DNA of 64,000 nucleotides from Notospermus geniculatus (lineage: Eukaryota; Nemertea; Pilidiophora; Heteronemertea; Lineidae): positions 27,299-91,298 of the forward strand of contig NMRB01002330.1 in the NCBI GenBank assembly GCA_002633025.1, read 5' to 3'. Positions 21,701 to 33,700 of this stretch are shown here, one piece after another (position 1 is the stretch's first letter; each line of letters starts with the position of its first letter). The translations under genes and the position numbers were made by a program. Under the pieces are notes generated by a model. The model worked only from the letters and a program-made list of their open reading frames with translations. It did no database searches and was not told the origin of the DNA.

Positions 21701-24700
21701 CAGTTGTACATTTTTCGCACGCCTATCTATTTTTGGTGGAACCAATGGTTAGCTTAGCCAACTGTATATCCCCCGGCCATCGAACGAACTTCATTCGGTG
21801 GGATAAAAAAGCATAAAAAAACCTTTTGCATGTTTTGTTGCAATTTGTTTGGGGTCTTTCGTATTTTCACCCAACGAAATAATCGGACCATAAAATCCTC
21901 CTCTTTGCAGATTGACTGGCACAGTTTGTTTGCTAACCCATATAAGGAATGGAATCTCCAGCCAATAGAGCTTTTCACCACTGGCGAATGGAACATGAAG
22001 AAGCTCATTGAAATCAAGGAAACGGTCGAGCCGAGGCAAGTTTAATCCCAGAAGATAGGCCTAGAAGGAGTGCCAAAGAAAACTGCAACATCATAGAAAC
22101 CTTGCTAATCATTTTATGTAATCACAAGCACTACTCCTTAATTTCTTATCTCTATTTTGTTGTCTTACTCTGTCACTATGTTTTATTGTACCGCTACAGT
22201 GCTTTGAAAAAGTTTTACTTTATTAAGCACTTTAATATAATAAATTATTATTATTAATTATTACTACAGCCACAACGACAATAACATGTATAACCAGAAC
22301 CACAACTACATGTACTACTACAACGAAAACTACAGCAAAAGCCACAGCATTATTACTTTACCATCACCATCACCACTACCACTACCACCACAGACCCAAC
22401 TACAACTACATGCCTGCTCCCGGGTTCGAATAGGTATCCACCACTCGTTACTGACGACTACGTGCAGCAGTAATCCAATGCATGCGTTATGCATGGATCT
22501 TATCGTAGTCGTACATAGTCGTCAGTAATCCGTGGCGGATACCTATTGTAGCCGGTGGGATGTCATCCGTGGCTCTTCACGTCAGTCGCATGTAGTCCAG
22601 TCAAAATAGGGGAAAAAATGGCCGAACCCTTACAAAATTGCAACAAAAGTTTTTTTTCGCGTTTTCTTGTATTATTAGATGCGGAGAATACTCATACTCA
22701 AAATCGGCCGAAATCAGACTTCCGGAAATCGGTCAAAACCGTAACCATACCATTTTTGTGATAATTTTGAAAAGGAAATCAGTACAAATTCTTTTTCGTT
22801 CATACCGGTGTAAGTTTTTGAGTAATTTTGACCAAATTAGCGTGGGATATTGAGTGACTCATAAGTGATATTGTAAGGCAAAATAGATGTGGATTTCAGT
22901 ATTTTGACTGGACTAATGGGGCAGTAAGCCATGATACCTTGTACCTTGTGCCTTTGCAAGGGCAAGTAAAGGACCCCATCCAAGTTAGGAACATGAGTAG
23001 CTAGAGGCGGCCTCTTCCGTACTTACCAGGGTCAACAATGCTATGGCTTCGACCATGACGGAAACGTACATGGCTTTGTATTTATAGCTAAAATTTTACT
23101 TAAGATCAACACAACAAAGAAACCTTAGTTGGAATTCTTTTTTTAGGAAAATTCGAAACTTCCTGCTTTACCAATTTTTGACCAAGAATGCAGGTGCCAT
23201 GCCGCAATGTATTAAGGATGCTGGAACCACCGCAACGTGGGGTAAGTACGACCTTCAGTTGAGAACAGGCTATTTTGAAACAAAACTCCCGAGTTCCGAA
23301 CCACCCAAAAAATATGTGAAGAAGAGAGTGAGAGAACACGAGCACTGATGTTGGCCCCTAATTTCGCTGAAAAATATGTGACCCTCCACAGCAAAACCAG
23401 TCGCATGTCGCTGGAAAGGTGAGCCGCAACGAACTAAGATGACACCAGGAGAGAATGGAAGAAATAGATTACACTGTATTTCAGATTTCATTACAGACAG
23501 ATATTTGGTCTCATCCTGCCAAGCTAAGAGTGACATGCAACTGGCTTTGCTGTGGAGGGTCACATATCTGGTGTGCGCTGAACATGTGCTAAAAGAATAT
23601 GGCATGCCGTATCCAAATTGAAAATTTCTAATTGGCTGATGAGAAGATGGCAAAAACGAGAGAGAGAGGGTCCTGTTGCCTTCGCCAAGGGGAACGTTTT
23701 CCTCGTCCTCTCATTTATTTTGTTTTCAGAATGGCGCGGCAAGAGGAAACGTGGTGAGCCTCTATGGCAATTTTGTCTAAGTAAACTCCGAATCGCCTTT
23801 AACTCTGCCGCCCTTGCTTTGATGGAGAACACAAGGGAACAGCCTGTTACCACGGACAAGAAGGTAAGATTATGATTGTGCCAGCCATCACCACTAGCGT
23901 GGGAATCAGAAAACGATCACCCCCAAACCGGGTCCTCAACTACAATTTATTGGTTGTACACATCTTCGTTTACTTGGTAACGAAGGTTTCATGGTCTTCA
24001 GATGGTTAGGCACGAAATTTCACTAATAGGCCTAAGTGTAATGTAACGCCAAGTAGTGTCTCGTATAGTAGAATTTACATATCATTTGCGTTTTTTTTCG
24101 AGAAATCGACACTTTTGTTTGGGGCACGATCGCTATGTATGGACGAATGTATAGAGCCAAACTAATTCCTACCGAGCATGCGCGGCCTACTTCTGGACTG
24201 GCCGCTTATGCCGCTAGCAGCAGCTGCCTCATCGCTTTCCAGCTGGCTGGAATATAGTGCGCGTACATTTGACACAGCAAATCTCGAATAAAAGTCAATA
24301 AAATCGAATCATATGAAACAATATATATTTATCAAACGTGGAAATGTAAGATTTGAGACGAATAGATGCTGTAAATGATCAGATTAAGTAGCTTATTCGC
24401 GGAACTTTACAGACATGGGATGTGATAAGGCTCTCACTTTCTCACACTTTTAACCAATCAGAGGGCGTCCTTTGTTCACGTGCTTCTGTTGACCAATCAG
24501 ATAATTAGGTCGACGAAAAAACGTTTCGTGTACGTGCCCATGAAATTCTTCAATTCCATTTGGCATGATTGGAACTACGATCCTCCGCCGAGAAAGAAGG
24601 GACCTGGTGGCAGTGTCACTAGGTCGGAAGAATGGAGACAGGTGGCGCTGTGAGCAGTTTGGTATAGAGCATCATAAAACTGACTGTTTGTGGACAAAAT

Positions 24701-27700
24701 AAAGAGGGCATGCAAAAAATCATAAAAATATACCACCACTACACAACGATGTGTATCAAGATCTCCTTCTCTACTTATTTTCAACCGTATGTATTCCTTC
24801 ATCACCGTGAAATCAGCAGATAAGTCCAGAATTTCTGCAGCAGACGACGAGTCAGGTCGCCATTGTTAAGGGGTAGTTATTATCCCCGGAACGGAATTGT
24901 TATTTTTGACGGAACGGAACATGTACAGTCTTTGACAAAAGTTTATCTCCACATGATACCTTGAATATTTCAAATACTACTGGGCCAATTTTAACACGCA
25001 TGGTTCCACATGAAAGTATATCTTGTTGGTCATACTTTAGCACCAAAATTTTGGATATTTGGAAGTATCATAATTATGTAATAGCTCATCAGAAAAAACA
25101 CCAAAATCATTTTTTATTATTTATTTTTTTGTGACTTTTGTGAGTTTTGATAGAGTGGAACTTTCTAAGGATTTGGTGCTTTGTTTCGTAAAAATATGTT
25201 GAGTATATACGGGAGAATCCAACTTACCTCGACGTGAGTCCAGATCATAACAATTTTGTAAGTTCTAAAAATGTCGTAATATACTAGGGGTAGCATAATG
25301 GTATAGATGGAACAGTTTAGGTATAATACAAGCTGTTCCATTTACCATTATGCTATCCCTCTATGTTACGGTATTATTAGAACTTACAAAATTTTTATGA
25401 CATGGACTCCCGTATATATATAATATATATATATTATCAACAGATTTTGATGAAACAAATTGCGAAGTCTTTGGAAGGTTTCACTCTATCAATGTTGCAA
25501 CAAAAGTCACAAAAATTACAGTCGAACCTCTCTATTAAGGACACCCTCGGGACTGACAAATGCTGTCCTTAATAGAGAGGTGTCCCGATTACAGAGGTTG
25601 AAATGAATAGAAATGACCAGTTTGGGACTGAACATTGGTGTCCTGATTAGAGAGGTGTCCTCCTGGCAGAGGTGACCGTTAAGAGAGGTTCCACTGTACA
25701 TGATGAAAGTGTTGATTTTTAGGTTTTTTCCTGATGAGTTATTACATAGTTATGATACTTCCAAATATCCAAAATGTTGATGCAGAAATAAGACCAACAA
25801 GATATACTTTCATGTGGAACAAACCGCGTCAAAACTGGCCCAGTAGTATTTGAAATATTCAAGGTATCATGTGGAGATAAACTTTTGTCAATGACTGTAC
25901 ACGTTCCGTTCCGTCAAAAATAATTATTCCGTTCCGGGGATAATAACTACCCATTGTTAAGGATCCACACATAGCCGACGTGTATAGAGAGCACGACGAT
26001 GTGTATGCCTGCACATCTGTGCACGAATGTTTAGGTAGCTTTCTTGGTACTAAAGTACTAATGGGATGCCTTATGGATGAGTCGGGGTCAGTGTTGATGG
26101 TAAATATAGGCCATCGCCGCATTTTGGTTTTAATCAGAATCAGAATTGTATCACGAAATATTCGCCGAGGCTGGGGTGAGCCCTGTAGCCCAATGGGTTC
26201 AGCGTTGTGGATGGCCATGGGTTCGAGCCCGGGTAGTGGAACAATTTTTCTCCATTTCTTTTCTTTTCCACAGTTTTTCTCTGTTTGGAAGTAAGGACTT
26301 GTACGGCTATCGATTTTCCTCCCCTTGCCCAAAACAACTATTCCCCAGCAACTGCACTATCATTGTATGATCTGAACGTCATTTCGTGAACGCTGTCGCC
26401 ACCAGCCTTGTTTTTAAACATCTACTTTTAAGCGGCATTCGTCCATTGTTTGAAGCCCTTCTGCAATAATACGTAAGGTTGCAACTCTCCATTTTCTATT
26501 CTATAGTTACGGCAAATGCTGGAAGAGTTTCGTGAGGTTTCTATCACGAGACTCAGTGGTCTTGGGCCTCGCTGGCTTGATAACCGCCAAAAGAAAGTCA
26601 TGGAAAACAACGTAAGCGTAGACCTTCTTTAATACGTATACAGAACAACCCCTGCGTGACAACCTTGGTGAGCATATACCGGTGTAGTATCAGTCGACCC
26701 GCACTAGGTACCGTATGAACAGCGCCACGGCATGTCCGCCATGGTATTTGGGTCCATCTGATTATGCACCAGAACTCAAGTTAGGTGTTAGGGGAATTTG
26801 TGGTCACGTTCAATACATTTGTGTGAATGCTTTACATTTTCCTCTTTTTCTCCAAACCCTAAATGTTGACCCTGTTTGAAAGAATTTGACACCTGTGATA
26901 CACACGGAATATTTAAGTTCTTACTGGAGATCTTGGACTTGCAACAGACTGATATACTCAACATACGTGCCGGAGAATCCAACTTACCTCGACGCTAGTC
27001 CATGTCATAAATATTTTCTACGTTCTAATAATACCATGCCGTTTATGTAATTCGTTGCCAAGGTTGCAAACAAACGTATGTGGGAGAAACAACCAACATA
27101 CGGAATCGGATGAATTTGCACATACAACATATACGAAACCCAGAATTAGGAATCCAGCATGTTTCTCGTCACTTAGATTCATGTGGGGGAGGCAAATTTC
27201 AATTCTTTCCATTCTTTAAAATGAAAAGTGAGTCAATAACTCGAAGAAGGATAAGAAAATTACTTCATCAGCAAGTTTAAAGCGGAACTAAACCGTTAAT
27301 AGTATAATTATTTTGCACAGGCTTGTCAGAGTGATTAAGGAATTTTTGCTTTGATCTTGCCTACCATTTAGAGCTTCGCTTCATTCGCTTCAATAATTAG
27401 CCCTTTTAAAATCAGGGCCGATTGTAATCCTGGTATTATTTCAACATTTTGCCTGAACCTGCTTTGCGACAGGTTGTGTGTATATATATCTCATGTAAAT
27501 AATATGTGTTCATTCCCACTGAAGATTTCCAAGAGGAATGAAAGCGCTATGGGACATTAAAATATATATAATGAGAATTTCAGCCTAAGTTACGTTTTTT
27601 CGAATAATACCATGATATAGAGGGGTAGCATAATGGTAAATGGAACAGCTTGTATTGTACCTAAGCTGTTCCATCTACCATTATGCTACCCCTACTATAT

Positions 27701-30700
27701 TACGATATTTTTAGAACTTATGGAATTTTTATGACCTGAACTCGCGTCGAGGTAAGTTGGATTCTCCCGTACGTGTAAATCCGAGGACTTTTTATAATAG
27801 AGACCTTAAGATCCGTCACGTCGCCGTCCCCGTCCCCGTCGCGGGCAAACAACGTCACGGCGTCACAGCGTCATGCACTCCTGATTCCTGAACACGGAAC
27901 AGTTTTTAGGGCATCAATAAAACCATTGATTGTCGTGAATCTGTTCAAAGATTGAGTAAATAAACGTGTTGTCCGCACGCTGGGAGACTTTAAGCAAAAG
28001 TATATGCCTTAAATATACCCGAAATTCGATAGTAAACTGGTCAAAATCATCTTGGCTACCAAGGGTTGTGACATCGCTCCGCCCTCCGACTACGCTCGCA
28101 CAAACCCTTGGCATCTTTTGCAGTCGTCACCTGTATTTCACAGGCTGTTCTGTTACCACCCCTCCGTTCAAATATGCATTTGGTACTTTCACATTTTTTT
28201 AGTCTGTTTATTTCAAATAGATATGTCATTGTATAGTGTTTATTGACTTTCTTATCATTACGGAATTGCTACTTATCCTTATTTTTAACCATTAACTGGA
28301 AGAAATCCCCTACCAGGAAATCCCCCGTACGACTGATCGATGGAAGAGCTAACGAAATTCACGGCTTGGCAAGTACCTACCCGGTACACGTGGGCTGACA
28401 ATATTAGCGCCGACTGATACAATTCACTTGCTGCTTCCCATTTTTGTACACACGAGTACATTGTTTCCATCAATAAAAGTATTCCTTGCCTGTCGTTGCA
28501 GCGGATTCAAGCTTTGAATCCGGAAAATTAGGCCTTGAAATCGCGAATCGCTCGCTGTCATTCTGTAGCATTCGCCATGTTGTTTTCTGTTACCTCGCTC
28601 CCAGTTGCTACGCAAGTAGATTGTCCTACTGAAGAGTTCAGTTGGTATCATGCCAAAACCTGAAGGCGAGGTTAACGGGCAAATCTCAGGCGGTTTCTGA
28701 TTGGTACATTGATTTCCCGATGTGGGTCAAATACAGAAATTCATGCGAAAGCTTCCAGGGGTAGTGGCGTAGTCTTTATGACGTAGCCAATACACGTGGA
28801 GTTCCAGGATGGTCAAAATTCACGGCGGAGAGTTGGAAATTGACTCACGTCGTCAGATAGTAGACCGGCCAACATCGAAAAAGTGGCCTAGAAAAAGATT
28901 TCGTAGGCATTTTTTGTTAAAATGTGGTAACTGTGCCAGAACATATCTTGGAGTCATGAAGTTTCAGAAACACCCGGTTACCATCGCAACATTTACCCTT
29001 AAAGGTCAATAGGTGGGGGTCAAAGGTCATATATGACCAAATATGGTCAAAATAGTCCAAAAAATAATTTTCGGTGAAAATGTTCATCTTGGTATTTCCC
29101 ATCGAAATAAATGAATATAACGGCCAACAATGTGTTGGATTTACTGGAAATACTGAAGCGTCGAAGAACAAAAAATGCGTTTTTCTCCCTTTCAAGAATG
29201 GCTTCCAACAGCTGCGGTTCGCTGAGTCTGGACGCAGAACGAAAACGTGTTACATTCTGGATAACAGGATTTTTTGCATTTTTTATATCTCCGAATGACA
29301 GCGATTCAGAATCCGCCCGGTGCCACTCTGGCATCCTTGAGCGTTTTGAGAAAATTCCATTTGAAGCGTAGGACACTGACTTTATCATTGGAGCCAAGAA
29401 CCATGAGAACTGGGCTTTGTACAGGAGAATGGGACCCGATGTAAAGCTAACTTTTGAACGGTGTGATTTACACCCCATAAATGTATTACCAACAGATAGA
29501 AACATGGTGCCTCAGAAGCCGACAAGCATGTTCTTAATTGTTTTCAGTAGTCATGTAATAAGAAATGACGTTTTTTATGTAAATTAACAGAAAATGGGTC
29601 AAAATACATAAAAACGCTGTTTCCAATTACGTAACCAGTTAAAAAGTATCAAATAGATGCTTATATGATTAAGAGGCACCATGTTTCTATCTGTTGGTAA
29701 TACATTTATGGGGTGTAAATCCAACCATTGAAAAGTTAGCTGTACATCGGGTCCCATTTTCCTGTACACAGCTCACTTCTTGGTCCAATGATAAAGTCAG
29801 TGTTTGACCTTTGACCCCTGATAATTGACCTATAAATTCAAATGCAATAGTGGTAACCGGACTTTTCTGAAACTTTACAATATGAAGATACATTATTGCA
29901 TGGTTACCCAATTTTAACAAAAAATGCCCACGATTTTTTTTCTCAGTGGTCTTGGCCGGTCTACTAAGAGTTTCCACGCCGTATTACGGTCCGCCGTGAC
30001 GTCGTCCACGCGGGGGAATCCCCACCAACTGATGACGTAGAACGCAGAAATGGGATCACGACGGGGACGGCGACGGCGACGTGACGGACCTTAAGGTCCC
30101 TAATATGTTTCAGATCAGAAACAAGGTGGTGATGATAGGCGGTCCAAAACTCATCACAGATACTAAGTTCTTAAACAAGTTCTATAAGTATGTAAGTGTC
30201 CTCAAATCTTATATGAAAAGTATGCTTGACTTACTATTTCCGAATGTTTGATCAAGTTTTTCATTGGCTGAATAAAAGCATAAACATAGATTAATATTTG
30301 TTAGTCGTGAACCTAGAATAGGCAGAATCTTGTTTGACCGAAAAATTTGAGGGCAGAGTGGATCAAGCATTTTAGACAGTGCTTCAAACAAAGAATGGTT
30401 TATAAATTCATGCTAAACAAGTAGGCCTATAAGAGTCGTCTTTTCGAGTTTGTACATTGGGTGGAGGGTCAGTTGTCACTCGAAAATGTCATAAAAGTTT
30501 CTGAAAGGATGTGCAATGCAATGCAAGGATCTTTGCAAACGTGATTCTAATGTATTTTACCAGGTCCACTAATTCTTGTTTAAATGCTTAATTTTTTTTC
30601 TCGTTCAGTTGACGATCAAGCCATCGGTGCCATTTCTGGTCAACAAGATAAAGGCTGAGAAGTTTCAGGATCAGGTGCAGGCCGTGGCTCTCAGGGCGCA

Positions 30701-33700
30701 CACAATAGACTTCAATTTGTTCATTTTGTGAGTATCTGATTAGATACATGTAATAGGAGCTGTCAGCGAGTTGACCAATAGGTGTCACTACGGCCCAATT
30801 CAATGCACAAAGCGGACCCAGTCATTATTGATCGAGCAGCAATCACGTAGATTTTCCTGTAGGCCTACATTGGTCCGCTAGAACTTTGCTGCCATCTGTT
30901 GGCAATATGCGCGGCTGACTGCTCCTATTGAATTTGCGTCCTTTCCCATCCATTTGCCTACGTACAGTGCAGTGGCTGAAAGATCACCTGCTATTTCAGG
31001 TCACCTGACGCGACAACTATAAACGCCTTCAACGCAATGGGGAAAGGAGGCCTGGGTGAGAATTTTTTAAAAAATTCTTACACGAATATTAAAACAGTCC
31101 TTGCATCGCACACTTTAGCTTTTAAAAACGGCCTGCGGGCCCGTACTAAAGGTACCATCACGCTGAAGTAACATTTAGCATGTTTAGAACGGGGTAGTAC
31201 CTGTAACGTTGGCCAAATAATGTCTTGAAGTTCTGAAGCACCCTTCCCGTCCAAGCCCACCCATGAAGTTTGTAAAACGACTTTAAAAAGTTGCCACTGC
31301 GTCCACTGCATACAGTTTGAGACCGTTCGGCAACATTTTCAAGAATGTACTGAGAACTAGCTCAGTGTGATGGGGCATAATGTAGAAATAAATGTAGAAA
31401 TAAATGCATTGTCGCAGACTGCACTGTTAATCGAACCCAGATCTCCCCCGTGTAAGGGAGGTAGGCGTTCTTCCATCCAGTCAAAAGTTCAGACGTTCGG
31501 CTCAACTGCTAACACCTCCTAAATCATACCATTATCCTTGCGATCCTTGACCCGTTTGGACTTACGGAATCTATCACATCTGATCAGCCTCCCTCTCTTC
31601 AGAGAGATGTGTGCATGAGGGCAAAATCCCCACAAAACACACAGAACAAGGGTTTTCTCTTCATGTCAACAACACGGACCCATATAATTTTCCACATGTC
31701 AGGGTACAATTCCCGCAAACATTGGACGGCTTGGAATGGACCTGTGCCTGCTGGTCTGAAATTCAGTTGCTAGGTTGCTAGGCCTACTTATGTGATGTCA
31801 TCACTTAAGAATGACCTACATTGTATTATTCTCTGACACTAGGCCTAGTGACTCATTTCAAGAACCGTGAATTATAATGAATTCGAAATAAACATAAAAT
31901 GCAAATTTACACTTTACCGGTACATTGGATCTCAAATGCGCTATTTGAATGCCGATGTAGAGGGAGCCACCTAGCGGCAGTAAGAGGAACTACAACAAGA
32001 GGCCCATGGTGGCCATCCTGGGTTTTGGAGTAGGCCCACACCTAAAATAGTGAAACTGATATGGTGCACCATCTAACCTTTATCACTATGCCTGTCAAGG
32101 TTGCATGGGAAGGGCTAAATATCACTTGGTGGACTCAATGACTGAAAATGTTAATATCAGATGACAGAAGGCCTACCATGCTCGGTGAATCAAGATATAT
32201 CGTTATTAGGCCCACTGGGTGGGAAGGGGTTACTTTGATACCAACATGACTATCTTCGCTCAACCTACACCTACTCTTGAAGTACATGTAGGTCACTAGG
32301 TCGTGGAAGTAGGTCAGTTCAAACCTACACTTCATAAGCTTTAGTTTGATACCAAACATGACTACCTTTCAAATATAACATCCGTTCAGACTGTACAAAT
32401 CGAAACCCCCAGATTGAATGAGAATCATCCCAAATAATACCCGAATCGATAGAATCCATAATGTTTACAATACTACGAATACAACGCCTAATCATCTATC
32501 ACAAGCCCTTGGAGAATTAAACAATAGAATTCCAGGTAAAATTGGGGACAAGTGAGCATAAAGTGATGAAATCTATTCTATACTATAATATAAAAATAGT
32601 TTTTATATAATATAGTATAGATTTGTATGCTCACTTTTCCCCAATTTTATGAGGAATTCTACTCATTTTCTCTCCAGAAGCCTGTGGATCCACGTACTTA
32701 AACTCCGAAGACCGTTGATGACTCTGCCGCACTGCAGTTGGTCGTGTCGCACGAATAATACAACTCAATCTAAAAAACGCCAGTCAATTTAAATAAGAAC
32801 ACAAACGCAATAACATCCATCCCGTTTTATTTTTTTTACGACCAAATCGTAATGAAAAAGTAATGACTAGATGAGGAACTATATCATCATGTTGATCAGA
32901 GTGTCACGAGCCGTCGGATGCAGACTGAGAATAGACGGGTCGCAAAGCTGTCTCGTCCCACTCCTCGTCTCCAGGTTGAGTAGCCGTACATTGGCGTGTG
33001 GAAAGAGCGCCGGTTCAACGTCATCGTAGATCCAGGTTAGCCGGTGTCCAGGCTACTACACCTGGCCATGCATTGGCCTGTGAAAGAGCCGTGCAAACGG
33101 CCACTGGGTCGAGGCCACACGGCCACGCCGTCACGCCACTTTTTCCAGCCCAGCCCAGTAGCAATATGAAGTCTACGACTTCATAAAAATGGGGAAGGCA
33201 GGTAGCCAATGTTACTTCAGCCATTCAGCATACAACAATTTTGAGGTAGCAGAAAACCTGATTGGTGTCAGGCTCTGTACGACAATGAACAATAATTATG
33301 ACATACATGTCGAACCCTACAAACAATCCTCAAGAAATGGAACATTTTGAATTCTCTTAGAAATTCAGATACATGTGATATGAAACAATCCTCACAACAA
33401 GAGGTCCATGGGTCTGGCGCTCAGCTGATATTTTGCACGAAGTAGGCATACGTCAGCACTGTCATTTGCTCATTGCAGGTATCTTAACTACGGAGGAGTG
33501 GGTGTAGTCATAGGTCATGAATTCGGGCATGACTTTGATGGATTCGGCGGTACGGAAAACAAGCGGTATTATTTTGTGCATGTGCGTGGGAATGTGAAGG
33601 CAACTAGCCTGCAGTTTCGGTAGTCTAGTTACCTGACTTGCATTGCCATTGATACATCGGTAAATTTGCAAAAAACACATTTTTGTGAGTGGTTTATGAA

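Larger units (their letters stand above)
24871..25952. mobile_element. 1.08-kb foldback with 9-base target duplication
   Basis: Arms of about 225 bases start GGGTAGTTATTATCCCCGGAA and end in the complement. ATTGTTAAG is present on both sides (24862-24870 and 25953-25961), a nine-base duplication as made by Mutator-like elements. The middle holds two further elements (25203-25420 and 25518-25700). A fragment of an arm occurs at 231-288. Confidence 0.85.
27039..27602 (+). mobile_element. 5'-truncated Penelope-like element with GIY-YIG domain
   Basis: Flanked by a perfect 12-base duplication AATAATACCATG (27027-27038 and 27603-27614), so insertion was by target-primed synthesis or a similar route. 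Only the end of the ORF and ~320 bases of 3' non-coding sequence remain. The ORF end encodes a GIY-YIG nuclease domain, which in animals is typical of Penelope-like elements. Confidence 0.8.
26964..27775. mobile_element. Inverted-repeat element interrupted by a Penelope-like insertion
   Basis: Left end ACGTGCCGGAGAATCCAACT / TACCTCGACGC and right end GCGTCGAGGTAAGTTGGATTCTC are inverted repeats. It contains the GGGGTAGCATAATGG hairpin seen also at 25203-25420. It is split by the Penelope-like fragment at 27039-27602. Confidence 0.8.

Noticed and set aside
29047-29505. 152-codon minus frame
   Set aside because: Mirror of an inverted-repeat arm (28809-29985); composition and position follow the repeat.
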